From: Nitrososphaerota archaeon
GTDB lineage: Archaea; Thermoproteota; Nitrososphaeria; Nitrososphaerales; Gagatemarchaeaceae
Direction: 5' to 3'
Length of the DNA: 64,000 nucleotides
Assembly (NCBI GenBank): GCA_028867035.1
Contig: JAGWHB010000002.1
Location: 382,081 to 446,080 of the forward strand
Shown here: piece after piece, positions 25,723 to 33,727 of the stretch
Layout of the letters: each line of letters begins with the position of its first letter
How positions within the stretch are numbered: position 1 is the first letter of the stretch
Translations under genes and position numbers: made by a program
The notes under the pieces: model-generated
Databases searched by the model: none
Told to the model about the DNA's origin: nothing
The model's input: the letters and a program-made list of their open reading frames with translations, nothing else

Positions 25723-26415
25723 CTAACTTGACTCCATCAGGTACCTGTAGATGAGACCGGCTGAGATCGCCCCGATGAGGGGTCCCACCGCGTAGATGTA
25801 CCAATAGGCAGGGAAGAAGCCTCCCGCCAGCATCGGGCCGAACGCCCTCGCCGGGTTCATGGCGGCTCCCGTTAGGCTCCCTCCGACCAAGACGTCGGCG
25901 ACCACCGCGAGCCCGATGCCAAGCCCCCCTATCCGCGGGGCCCTGGAATCGACCGCAGTGCCGTAGACTGCGATGACCAAGACGAAGGTCAGAAAGGCCT
26001 CTATGGCGATGCCCTGCCAGACTGTCAGGAGGCCGCTCAGGGTCGGCGCGCCCCACTGGACGCTGTTCCCCAGGGCCGACGGGAAGGAGGCGACAAGGGC
26101 CAGTCCCGCGGCGGCAGCTCCTCCGAGTTCCGCTATCACGTAGGGGATGAGGTCCCTCGTCCCGAGCTTGTTGCCCACCCAAAGTCCGACGGAGACCGCG
26201 GGGTTGAGCACCCCGCCTGATATTGCCATGGTGGCAGAAACAGCCATTGCGAGTCCCAGGCCGTTCGCCAGGGCAGCCATCAGCAAGGACGCACCTGGGT
26301 CTGACCTCCCGAGGCTGGCGGTACCCAGTGCGGATCCGGCGCCGACCAGGACGAAGACGAATGTCCCGAAGGCTTCGGCGGCGAGTTTCTTTGTGAGCGC
26401 TGGAGATGCAGACAA
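25723..26415 (-). CDS. Aquaporin / glycerol facilitator (MIP family)
   Basis: Six-helix channel for water or small neutral solutes. Both NPA boxes are present (NPAVSVG at about residue 63 and NPARAFGP at about 186), with the repeated half-structure typical of the family. The frame is open to 26448, but the TTG at 26415 is preferred because it gives a normal cytosolic N-terminus and a TATA-like TTCTTAAG lies upstream near 26454. Confidence 0.93.
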   Translation of the reverse strand: MSASPALTKKLAAEAFGTFVFVLVGAGSALGTASLGRSDPGASLLMAALANGLGLAMAVSATMAISGGVLNPAVSVGLWVGNKLGTRDLIPYVIAELGGAAAAGLALVASFPSALGNSVQWGAPTLSGLLTVWQGIAIEAFLTFVLVIAVYGTAVDSRAPRIGGLGIGLAVVADVLVGGSLTGAAMNPARAFGPMLAGGFFPAYWYIYAVGPLIGAISAGLIYRYLMESS

Positions 26416-26496
26416 AACGTTCCTGCAGGTTCCGGCTGCGGACACCACTTAAGAATTTCTGACTCGCGTGAAGAGAGCCGACTTGCTGGGGAATTC

Positions 26497-26504
26497 ATAT
26501 ATAC
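26497..26504 (+). promoter_or_regulatory. TATA box of the thermosome gene
   Basis: CATATATA lies centred about 32 nt before the ATG at 26533, predicting a very short leader of roughly 6 nt. It is one of the strongest TATA matches in the window, as expected for a highly expressed chaperonin. Confidence 0.55.
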
Positions 26505-26532
26505 CCCATTTGGTTGTATACCCACGTTCAAA

Positions 26533-28182
26533 ATGTCAGCCACAGGACAGCCTGTCATAATTCTGAAGGAAGGTTCCGGAGAGTCGAGGGGGAGAGAGGC
26601 TCAGAGGAACAACATCGCCGCCGCGAAGCTCATCGCCGAGGTCGTCAGGACCTCATTGGGGCCGCGGGGGATGGACAAGATGCTGGTCGATTCGATGGGG
26701 GATGTTACCATCACCAACGATGGCGCCACGATGCTGAAGGAGCTGGACGTGCAGCACCCAGCGGCGAAGATGATGGTCGAGATAAGCAAGGCCACGGACA
26801 ACGAAGTGGGCGACGGGACCACATCGGCTGTGGTGGTGGCGGGGGCGCTCCTGGAGAAGGCCGAGGACCTCATCAACAAGGACGTGCACCCCGTCGTGGT
26901 GGTGGACGGTTACTCGCGGGCTGCGGAGAAGGCCCAGAGCATACTGGAGCAGATCGCGGAGAAGGTCGACCCTGAAAGCAGGCCAGACCTCCTGAAGGTT
27001 GCGAACACGAGCATGTTGACCAAGCTCGTCAACGAGGATTCGCCCCATCTCGCGGGGATAGTGGTGGACGCGATCCTGCAGATCGCCGAGAAGAGGGAGA
27101 AGGGGTTCAAGGCTGACATCGAAAACGTGAAGGTAGAGAAGAAGCCGGGCGGGGCGCTGACGGACACCAAACTGATCCAAGGGATCGTCCTTGACAAAGA
27201 GGTGGTCCATTCAGGGATGCCGCGCAGGATAGACGATGCGAAGATCGCCCTGGTCAATTCGGCTCTGGAGATCGAGAAGACGGAGTTCTCGGCAGAGATA
27301 AGGATCAACGACCCCCAGCAGATGCAGCAGTTCATGGACGAGGAGACTAGCATACTGAAGGGGATGGTGGAAAAGGTGGAGGCGGCAGGTGCCAACGTCC
27401 TGATCTGCCAGAAGGGCATAGACGACCTCGCGCAGCACTTCCTGGCGAAGGCGGGAGTCCTCGCGGTCAGAAGGGTGAAGGAGAGCGACATGACCAAGCT
27501 TGCGAAGGCGACGGGGGCAAGGATGGTCACGAACCTCGACGACCTCAACACCAAGGACCTGGGCTATGCCAAGCTCGTCGAAGAGAAGAAGCTCGAGGAC
27601 GACAAGTGGGTGTTCGTCGAAGGGTGCAAGAACCCGAAGGCGGTCACTGTCCTCGTGAGAGGAGGCACCCAGCGGATAGTCGATGAGGCGGAGAGGGCGC
27701 TCCACGACGCACTGATGGTGACCAAGGACGTAGTCGAACTGCCGGCGGTGGTGGCAGGCGGAGGCGCTCCCGAAGAGGAAGTGTCGTTCCAGCTAAGGAA
27801 CTGGGCCCAGAAGCTTTCGGGGAGGGAGCAGCTCGCGGCACTGAAGTTCGCGGATGCGATGGAAAGCATACCGATGACACTCGCCGAGAACGCGGGCATG
27901 GATCCCATCGACACCCAGGTGGACCTGAGGGCCAGGCACGGGAAGGAGGGGAAATGGTACGGGGTCGATGCGCTTAACGGCAAGGTCGCTGACATGTATG
28001 CAAAGTCGGTGTGGGAGCCGCTGGCGGTCAAGCTCCAGATACTGCGCGCCGCGACAGAAGCAGCGTCCATGATACTGAGGATAGATGACGTCATAGCCTC
28101 GAGCAAGATGAAGGGCCCAGCGGGCCCGCCGGGTGGCGGGATGGGAGGCATGGGCGGAATGGGCGGCATGCCCCCGATGTAA
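26533..28182 (+). CDS. thsA: Thermosome subunit (group II chaperonin)
   Basis: ATP-dependent folding chamber in the cytosol. The 549-aa chain has the nucleotide-binding motifs LGPRGMDKMLVD, TNDGATMLKEL and GDGTTSAVV (93-98), and the apical, intermediate and equatorial domains in order. It ends in the Gly/Met-rich tail (GGMGGMGG) typical of thermosomes. It is a single-gene transcription unit. Confidence 0.97.
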   Translation: MSATGQPVIILKEGSGESRGREAQRNNIAAAKLIAEVVRTSLGPRGMDKMLVDSMGDVTITNDGATMLKELDVQHPAAKMMVEISKATDNEVGDGTTSAVVVAGALLEKAEDLINKDVHPVVVVDGYSRAAEKAQSILEQIAEKVDPESRPDLLKVANTSMLTKLVNEDSPHLAGIVVDAILQIAEKREKGFKADIENVKVEKKPGGALTDTKLIQGIVLDKEVVHSGMPRRIDDAKIALVNSALEIEKTEFSAEIRINDPQQMQQFMDEETSILKGMVEKVEAAGANVLICQKGIDDLAQHFLAKAGVLAVRRVKESDMTKLAKATGARMVTNLDDLNTKDLGYAKLVEEKKLEDDKWVFVEGCKNPKAVTVLVRGGTQRIVDEAERALHDALMVTKDVVELPAVVAGGGAPEEEVSFQLRNWAQKLSGREQLAALKFADAMESIPMTLAENAGMDPIDTQVDLRARHGKEGKWYGVDALNGKVADMYAKSVWEPLAVKLQILRAATEAASMILRIDDVIASSKMKGPAGPPGGGMGGMGGMGGMPPM

Positions 28183-28185
28183 GGG

Positions 28186-29127
28186 TCAGACCAGCTCTAC
28201 GTTCGCGTAACGGGAATCCGATTTCGCCTTGTCATAGAGCATGCTAGCTACGGCGACGTCCTCGAGGGCAGCGCCGCCTGATTTGAACAGCGTCCTCCCC
28301 GTCGGTTGGATTTTTCCCGCGACCACGGCCCCGAGCTCCACCGCGGAGTCCCAGGAGAAGGTCCCGGCCTTCTCCGCCTGGATAAGGTCGCCGTACTCGA
28401 CTTTCCCCTGCTCGAGGTCGTCGACGATGACCGCGTCGAAGGACCCGACGGCGGCCGTGGTGGCTTCTGCATGATCGGGGACGTTGCTGCCGCATATGTT
28501 CAGATGGGAGACATGTTTCAGACCTTCGTCGGTGAGGAAAGGAAGCTTTGAAGATGTTATCGAGCATGCGACAGAAGCTCCTTTGATGGCGGCCTCGGGC
28601 GAGTCGAAGGCATGGGCACTGAAACCCCTTTCAGCGAGCAGATGGGCGAAGGCTTCCCTGTGATTGGGGTCGGGGCTCCAGACCCGCACCTGCTCGACCT
28701 TCAGCACCTCGCCGATGGCGAGCGCCTGCGTGATCGCCTGCCTGCCCGAGCCGAAGAGAGTCAATGTCCCCGAGCTTTCGTGATAGAGGTGCTTCGTCGC
28801 CACCCCCGAGGCTGCGCCGGTCCGGAACCTCCCTAGCACGTCGGCTCCCATGATGGCTAATGGCTTCGAATCGGAGCCGTCGAAGAGCACGACGACGAAC
28901 CTGGCCCCGGACTTCGATGACATGTAGGCCTTCAGCCCTCCCCGTCCAAGGTACGAGGAGTTGGCGTGCATGACGCTCAGGACCGAGGAGTCTCCCACCG
29001 ACCGGGTTCTCATGGTGTTCGAGACTTCCCCCAGCCCCTGGTGCGTGAAGGCCGTTTCTACGGTCGCGAGCACCTCCTTCATCTCGAGGAGGCCAACGAC
29101 GTCCTCTTCGGACAGGATAAGCGTCAA
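28186..29127 (-). CDS. Ornithine cyclodeaminase / mu-crystallin family NAD(P) enzyme
   Basis: Members act as ornithine cyclodeaminase, alanine dehydrogenase or ketimine reductase. The NAD-binding loop LFGSGRQAITQALA is at about residue 125, with the conserved GRFRTGAASGVATKHL before it. The start is set at TTG 29127, just after the stop of the upstream small gene; a longer frame to 29178 would overlap that gene. The exact substrate cannot be told from sequence. It converges on the thermosome gene. Confidence 0.85.
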   Translation of the reverse strand: MTLILSEEDVVGLLEMKEVLATVETAFTHQGLGEVSNTMRTRSVGDSSVLSVMHANSSYLGRGGLKAYMSSKSGARFVVVLFDGSDSKPLAIMGADVLGRFRTGAASGVATKHLYHESSGTLTLFGSGRQAITQALAIGEVLKVEQVRVWSPDPNHREAFAHLLAERGFSAHAFDSPEAAIKGASVACSITSSKLPFLTDEGLKHVSHLNICGSNVPDHAEATTAAVGSFDAVIVDDLEQGKVEYGDLIQAEKAGTFSWDSAVELGAVVAGKIQPTGRTLFKSGGAALEDVAVASMLYDKAKSDSRYANVELV

Positions 29128-29132
29128 ATCGT

Positions 29133-29378
29133 CTAGGCTTCTGCTTCCTTCTTCTCTTCGACTTCTTCCTTGCCCCATCTGCCTACCTTGGGCAGGGACT
29201 TGGTCCTGAACAGGGCCATGCCCTGCTGGTACCTCTGGAGCTCTACTTCGAGGAACCTTATGTCGGACATCAGGTTCGCCGATGCCTTTTCTGCCCCCTT
29301 CTTCCCGGTCAATTCAGCCAGCTTGGCCCTCTTCTCGTCGACCATCTTGGAAAGAAGCTGCTCGTATTCGGTCGTCAT
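29133..29378 (-). CDS. Small charged coiled-coil protein, unknown function
   Basis: 81 aa, rich in Lys/Glu, with helical heptad-like content throughout (LLSKMVDEKRAKLAEL ... IRFLEVELQRYQQGM) and a charged C-terminal tail (KEEVEEKKEAEA). It has a prefoldin-like look but lacks a recognisable prefoldin domain. It directly precedes the cyclodeaminase-like gene (5 nt). Codon use matches the surroundings, so it looks like a real gene. Confidence 0.7.
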   Translation of the reverse strand: MTTEYEQLLSKMVDEKRAKLAELTGKKGAEKASANLMSDIRFLEVELQRYQQGMALFRTKSLPKVGRWGKEEVEEKKEAEA

Positions 29379-29437
29379 TGCAGACCTGCGCCGGCGCCCC
29401 TTCGAAACTATAAAGGCGTTATCCGGAAGCGGGGGCC

Positions 29438-29707
29438 ATGCGTCCGCAACTGTTTGCGGGTGGTCTTATCACGGCCCTGGTGGGTGCGGGTTTCTTCGCC
29501 CTGATGCTGCCGTTCGTGTACTTCTGGAGCGTGCCTTTCGTGATCGGGGGAGCGATCATGGCTGTCGCGAGCCTGTTCCTCGAGGAAGGCCCCGGGCCCA
29601 TCGCGCCTCCTTCGGGGTTCAGGTTCTGCGTCTTCTGCTCGACGCCTGTCCCAATCGCTTCGGAGCGCTGTCCTCACTGCAACGGCCTCCAGCCGAAGGT
29701 GTCTTGA
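29438..29707 (+). CDS. Small membrane protein with C-terminal zinc ribbon
   Basis: 89 aa: two membrane helices (about residues 4-26 and 31-49) and then a zinc-ribbon with CVFC and CPHC (about 64-81), probably facing the cytosol. The function is unknown. Its TGA shares a base with the ATG of the DUF371 gene (29707), suggesting coupled translation. Confidence 0.75.
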   Translation: MRPQLFAGGLITALVGAGFFALMLPFVYFWSVPFVIGGAIMAVASLFLEEGPGPIAPPSGFRFCVFCSTPVPIASERCPHCNGLQPKVS

Positions 29708-30162
29708 TGGAGTCAGAGAACCTGGCTGTCTCCGAGGGGGAGGTCCTGAAGGAGACGGTGCGGTTCAGAGGCCATCGGATGGTCCGGTCGACGCACCCTA
29801 CGACGATAGAGGTGACGACGGAAGAGTATCTCACCGAGAACGGGGACTGCATCATAGGCGTGGGCGCCAGCAAGGGGTGTGCCCAGCTGGACCAGAGGGT
29901 CAAAGAGAGGCTGAGGCTGGCAAGCGCGAGAGTCAAGATGAGGATTATAGTCGGCGGGCACACGTTCGAGATGAACGCCCGGGGGGATCCCAGGCTCAAG
30001 CTTTCTCATCCTCACGACATCGTGATCAGGAAGAGCGATTTCGTGAGCGACAGGACTCTGGCAATAAAGGCGGACGCATCTTCGCGTGATCTGCCCAGGG
30101 AGATGGTCGGGTTGCTCAAGAACCCGGAAACCGCAGGAAGGCTGGAGATAGAGGTGGCGTGA
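29707..30162 (+). CDS. DUF371 family protein
   Basis: 151-aa conserved archaeal protein of unknown biochemical role. Family hallmarks visible are the GHRMVRSTHPTTIEVT segment and GDCIIGVGASKGC (about residues 48-60). The ATG at 29707 is chosen; a longer open frame upstream only overlaps the zinc-ribbon gene. It overlaps the following GHMP gene by 4 nt (GTGA), forming a four-gene plus-strand operon with its neighbours. Confidence 0.85.
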   Translation: MESENLAVSEGEVLKETVRFRGHRMVRSTHPTTIEVTTEEYLTENGDCIIGVGASKGCAQLDQRVKERLRLASARVKMRIIVGGHTFEMNARGDPRLKLSHPHDIVIRKSDFVSDRTLAIKADASSRDLPREMVGLLKNPETAGRLEIEVA

Positions 30163-31106
30163 GCGTGGAGTACAGGGCGGTCGCGTTTACCATGCAGGCC
30201 CTCGTGAAGTACCACGGCCTGAAGGACTGGAAGCTCCGGCTCCCATATCACGACAGCATCTCTGTGAACACCACGTCTATGAAGACGGAGGCTTCCATTA
30301 CAGACTCGAAGAAGGGAGGCGTCTACATAGAGGGGAAACAGAACGATTCGGCGAACGGCAGGCTCCAGGCGGTGGTCGCGAGACTGGACCAGACGAAGGG
30401 GGTAAGGGACTTCCGCATTGACAGCCGTAACATCCCTTCGGGGAAGGCCAAGGGGATAGGGTACTCATCGTCGGCTGGCGCCGCCCTCACCCTCCTCAGC
30501 CATAGGCTGCTCGTCGGGGACGACCCCGACCTCACGGAGCTTTCGAAGACAGCTCGATTGTTCGCCGCGTCAGCCTCCAGGTCCCTCGTCGGAGGCTTCT
30601 CGAGGCTGTACGCCGGGAAGGACGACGACAGCACCTATGCGGAGAGGTTCGCCGACTCCCATGACTTGGACCTCCGGATGGTAATCGTGCCCCTTCCGTC
30701 GAGGGTGAGGACGGAGGACGCGCACAGGGAGGTGCTTACGTCCCCATTCTTCAAGGCCAGGGTCGAGTCTGCGCAGAAGCGCTGCGAGGAGATGCAGAAG
30801 GCGATACTCGGCGGCGACCTCGACGTCTTGGGGAGGCTTGCCGAGCGTGACACCCTCGAACTCCACAGTCTGACGATGACAGGGGACAGCGGGCTGGTCA
30901 TAATGACAGAGGACTCGATCCGGATCATCCGAAGGGTGAGGGAGCTGAGAAACGAAGGGGTGAAGGCGTACTACTCGATGCAGACGGGCCCCTCCGTCTT
31001 CATCAACACGTCGGCGGAGGACGAGGGCGCGGTCCTCCGGGCGGTCGAGAAGCTGGGGTACAAGGGGTACCTGTCAGGCGTGGGCGGGGAAGCGACGATC
31101 CTGTGA
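30159..31106 (+). CDS. Mevalonate-diphosphate-decarboxylase-like GHMP protein lacking the catalytic Asp
   Basis: GHMP-superfamily protein of the mevalonate-decarboxylase branch (isoprenoid lipid synthesis). Visible motifs are ALVKYHGLKDWKLRLP (about 14-29) with the conserved Lys, the phosphate-binding GIGYSSSAGAAL (about 105-116), and ASRSLVGGF with the conserved Arg. In known decarboxylases a catalytic Asp sits in a DAGPN-type motif; here the aligned segment reads SMQTGPSV, so Asp is replaced by Gln. It may therefore be a kinase-only or altered-substrate relative. 315 aa, GTG start. Confidence 0.78.
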   Translation: MSVEYRAVAFTMQALVKYHGLKDWKLRLPYHDSISVNTTSMKTEASITDSKKGGVYIEGKQNDSANGRLQAVVARLDQTKGVRDFRIDSRNIPSGKAKGIGYSSSAGAALTLLSHRLLVGDDPDLTELSKTARLFAASASRSLVGGFSRLYAGKDDDSTYAERFADSHDLDLRMVIVPLPSRVRTEDAHREVLTSPFFKARVESAQKRCEEMQKAILGGDLDVLGRLAERDTLELHSLTMTGDSGLVIMTEDSIRIIRRVRELRNEGVKAYYSMQTGPSVFINTSAEDEGAVLRAVEKLGYKGYLSGVGGEATIL

Positions 31107-31318
31107 GCGCGAAGGCAAGAAGCGTCAAAGACTACCTGGACGAGCTGGAAGAGACCGTAGGGGGTAGGGAGCAGCAGGTGAAGGAGGGTCTGGAGATCTA
31201 CATTGGCCTCTGGAAGAAGGCGATAGAGAAAGGGATTGTGGGGGAGGCTGACGGAATCGACGACGCCCTTGTGAAGATAGACAAGGCGGGTGGCCTGTAC
31301 AAAGCTGCGGAAGACTAG
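31103..31318 (+). CDS. 71-residue protein of unknown function
   Basis: Small, charged, helical protein (YLDELEETVGGREQQ ... GLWKKAIEKG). It begins with a GTG that overlaps the stop of the GHMP gene, so it is co-translated with it. No motif is recognised. It ends 4 nt inside the convergent SDR gene. Confidence 0.65.
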   Translation: MSAKARSVKDYLDELEETVGGREQQVKEGLEIYIGLWKKAIEKGIVGEADGIDDALVKIDKAGGLYKAAED

Positions 31319-32064
31319 CGGGGAGCTTCCCCGCCGTCCAGTACTATCACTTGGCCCGTGATGAAGCTCGACTCTTCGCTCGCGAGGAAGAGCGCTAGGC
31401 TCGCCGCTTCGGCCGGTTTCCCGAACCTCCCCAGAGGGATGGCGGAGCGATAGGCCTCGGCTTGGTCCTTCCCTAGCCAGTCGACCCAGGTGGTGGCTAT
31501 CGATCCGAAAGCCATGCAGTTGACCCGGGTCTTGGGAGCGAGCATCTTCGAGAGCATGCGCGTCATGGATATCACCGCCCCCTTGGCTGAAGCGTAGACG
31601 AGGCCCTCCTTGTCTCCCACAAGGGCGGGGATCGACGCGACGTTGACTATGGAAGACCCCCACTTCATCAACTTGACTGCCCCCTGGGTGCAAAGGAACG
31701 TGCCGAAGGCGTCGACCGCGAAGACGCGTTTCCACATGTCCAGGCTCGTCTTCTCGATGCTCAGGTTCCAGAGGCTGCGGTCAGCGAGGCCCGCGGTGTT
31801 GACAAGGATGTCGAGGCCCCCGACCTTGTCCTTTATTTCGGCGAACATGGCTGTGACGCTGGATGGGTCCGAAACGTCCGCGTGCACTGCGAGTGCCTTC
31901 CCCCCCGCCTTCTTGATCGCCCTCACGACTGTTTCGTGATGGGTCTTCCCCGAACGGTGGTTGACTACGACGGTGGCTCCCTCCTTCGCGAACAGTTTGG
32001 CTATCTCGGCGCCTATGCCCTGGGACGAGCCGGTCACGAGGGCACGCTTGCCTTCAAGCCTCAT
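31315..32064 (-). CDS. Short-chain dehydrogenase/reductase (FabG-like)
   Basis: NAD(P)-dependent oxidoreductase, 249 aa. The cofactor motif TGSSQGIG is at residues 10-17, with DILVNTAG, the catalytic Ser in VNVASIPAL, and YASAKG (Tyr/Lys pair). The C-terminus GQVIVLDGG is typical of 3-oxoacyl reductase-like SDRs. The substrate is not determinable; a role with the fatty-acyl enzymes at 61-64 kb is possible. Confidence 0.88.
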   Translation of the reverse strand: MRLEGKRALVTGSSQGIGAEIAKLFAKEGATVVVNHRSGKTHHETVVRAIKKAGGKALAVHADVSDPSSVTAMFAEIKDKVGGLDILVNTAGLADRSLWNLSIEKTSLDMWKRVFAVDAFGTFLCTQGAVKLMKWGSSIVNVASIPALVGDKEGLVYASAKGAVISMTRMLSKMLAPKTRVNCMAFGSIATTWVDWLGKDQAEAYRSAIPLGRFGKPAEAASLALFLASEESSFITGQVIVLDGGEAPR

Positions 32065-32103
32065 GTGGCCAGGCGGCCCGGCTTCTGCTCCTTAAGGGTT
32101 CGA

Positions 32104-32613
32104 CTAGGGTCGAGGAGCTCGTTCGCGAGCCGTGGTCCCTTCCGAGTACTGCTTGAGGAATTTGATGTTGAAGAGGGAAGCTTTCGCAGAGTTCCTGACC
32201 ATTTCGTCCCGGTCAGACAGGGCCCTCGTCAGCACTTCCTCTGAATCGGCGCTCCCCACGGAACCCAGGGCAGCCGCAGACTCGTGCCTGACTATGGGGT
32301 CTTTGTCTTCGATGACGGCTCTCGCCAGGGCCCTGTTCCCCTCGGAGAGGCCGATCTGCCCCAGTGAGAAAGCCGCCTCATGCCTCACTAGCGGGTCGGG
32401 GTCGTTGAGCAGTACGTCGGCGAGAGCGGGGATAGACTTCTCCCCTCCCACCTCGGCGAGTATGCAGACGGCGTGGACCCTGAGGACGAGGCTCGGCTCG
32501 CTCTGGAGTACTTTGACGAAGTACACCTCGTCCTTCCGCACCCAAGCCTCTTCCATCCCTTTCATCACGCTCATGGCGTGGGCCTCGTCATCGACGATGG
32601 TGCTGGTGTACAT
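32104..32613 (-). CDS. HEAT-repeat protein
   Basis: 169 aa consisting of about four PBS-lyase/HEAT repeats of roughly 31 residues with the recurring core DPLVRHEAAFSLGQIG, DPIVRHESAAALGSVG and DEMVRNSAKASLFNI. It is probably a scaffold or binding protein of unknown partner. The repeats are DNA-similar as well as protein-similar. The start is ATG at 32613. Confidence 0.82.
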   Translation of the reverse strand: MYTSTIVDDEAHAMSVMKGMEEAWVRKDEVYFVKVLQSEPSLVLRVHAVCILAEVGGEKSIPALADVLLNDPDPLVRHEAAFSLGQIGLSEGNRALARAVIEDKDPIVRHESAAALGSVGSADSEEVLTRALSDRDEMVRNSAKASLFNIKFLKQYSEGTTARERAPRP

Positions 32614-32673
32614 CAGCCCGGGCCGGCTAACTTCGGGCTATAAACAGAGCGAGCTACAGGTCGCCGAATGCGC

Positions 32674-33687
32674 TCACGGGAGCAGAAGAATCTTGCCCTG
32701 GATCCCCCGCGATTCGATGATTTCGTGTGCATCCCTGGCGGATGACAGGGGGAGTTCTTTGTAAATTGACGGCTTGAGTTTACCTTCGGCGACCAGCTCA
32801 AGGACGTGCTCGATGTCCCCCTTCGACTGTCCGTAGGTGCCGATGATGCTCAGCTGGTCCGAGTACACCCTGCGGACGTCCACATCAGACTTCGCCCCCG
32901 ATGTGAGGCCCAGGGTTACCATCCTCCCTCCCCTGGCAAGGCACTCGATGCTCTTCCCCCAGGTATCCCCGCCTACATGATCGAACACGACGGAGGCGCC
33001 GAGCCCGCCCGTGAAGGAGCGAACTCTCTCGGCCAAGTCCTCTGTCCTGTTGTTGACGACATGGTCTGCACCCGTGGACTTCACGAAGGACGACTTCGCG
33101 TCGTCACCGACGGCCGCGATGACCTTCGCTCCGAGGTATTTCGCGACCTGGACGGCCGCGTTCCCCAGGCCACCTGCCGCGCCCCAGACGAGGACAGTGT
33201 CGTCGGGCCCGACCCTTGCCCTTGACGCAAGGCCGCTCCATGCCGTCCCGTAATTCACCGGGAGGGTGGCCGCGACATTGGGGTCGACTTTCTCAGATGG
33301 GATGAGGTTCTTCGCCGGGACCTTGACGAACTCAGCGTAGCCTCCGTCCGTGGCGACGCCCACGAAGCCCCGAGATAAGCAAAGGTTCGGCGCGCCTCTG
33401 CGGCAGTAGGCGCAGGTTCCGTCCGATAGGACAGGATAGACCAGGACATTCGACCCCGGCATGACCGCCCGGTCGTTGCTGACGACCACCTCGCCCGCTA
33501 CGTCGGTGCCGAGAGTATGAGGAAGGGCGGTGTTGTAGCGCCCGCTCCTGGCCCAGATGTCGATCCTGTTGACACCGCACGCTTTGACCCGGACTAGGAC
33601 CTCTCCGGCACGCGGCTCCGGGACGGGGGCGTCTTCGAAGGAAAGAACATCCGGCGAACCGGGGGAGTGATAGCGAACCGCCTTCAC
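32674..33687 (-). CDS. Zinc-type alcohol dehydrogenase / quinone reductase (MDR family)
   Basis: 337-aa medium-chain oxidoreductase with the GroES-like catalytic domain (KACGVNRIDIWARSG, LGTDVAGEV) and a Rossmann domain (VWGAAGGLGNAAVQVAK at about 165). The structural-zinc lobe keeps only part of the usual four cysteines (CAYCRRGAPNLC). GTG at 33687 has a TATA-like CTAATTAG about 25 nt upstream, implying a leaderless start. The substrate is unknown. Confidence 0.87.
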   Translation of the reverse strand: MKAVRYHSPGSPDVLSFEDAPVPEPRAGEVLVRVKACGVNRIDIWARSGRYNTALPHTLGTDVAGEVVVSNDRAVMPGSNVLVYPVLSDGTCAYCRRGAPNLCLSRGFVGVATDGGYAEFVKVPAKNLIPSEKVDPNVAATLPVNYGTAWSGLASRARVGPDDTVLVWGAAGGLGNAAVQVAKYLGAKVIAAVGDDAKSSFVKSTGADHVVNNRTEDLAERVRSFTGGLGASVVFDHVGGDTWGKSIECLARGGRMVTLGLTSGAKSDVDVRRVYSDQLSIIGTYGQSKGDIEHVLELVAEGKLKPSIYKELPLSSARDAHEIIESRGIQGKILLLP

Positions 33688-33727
33688 GACCGCTGGAAAG
33701 ATGCGGGACTAATTAGAGATATGCGGC

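Noticed and set aside
28100..28182. Short GGM repeats at the 3' end of the thermosome gene
   Set aside because: This is the ordinary Gly/Met-rich chaperonin tail rather than a mobile or regulatory repeat.
29133..29378. Prefoldin beta subunit
   Set aside because: Coiled-coil content and size are suggestive, but the beta-hairpin and conserved prefoldin residues are not visible, so only a generic coiled-coil call is made.
32104..32613. Tandem DNA repeats around 32.2-32.5 kb
   Set aside because: The similarity is explained by the protein-level HEAT repeats of the encoded gene.
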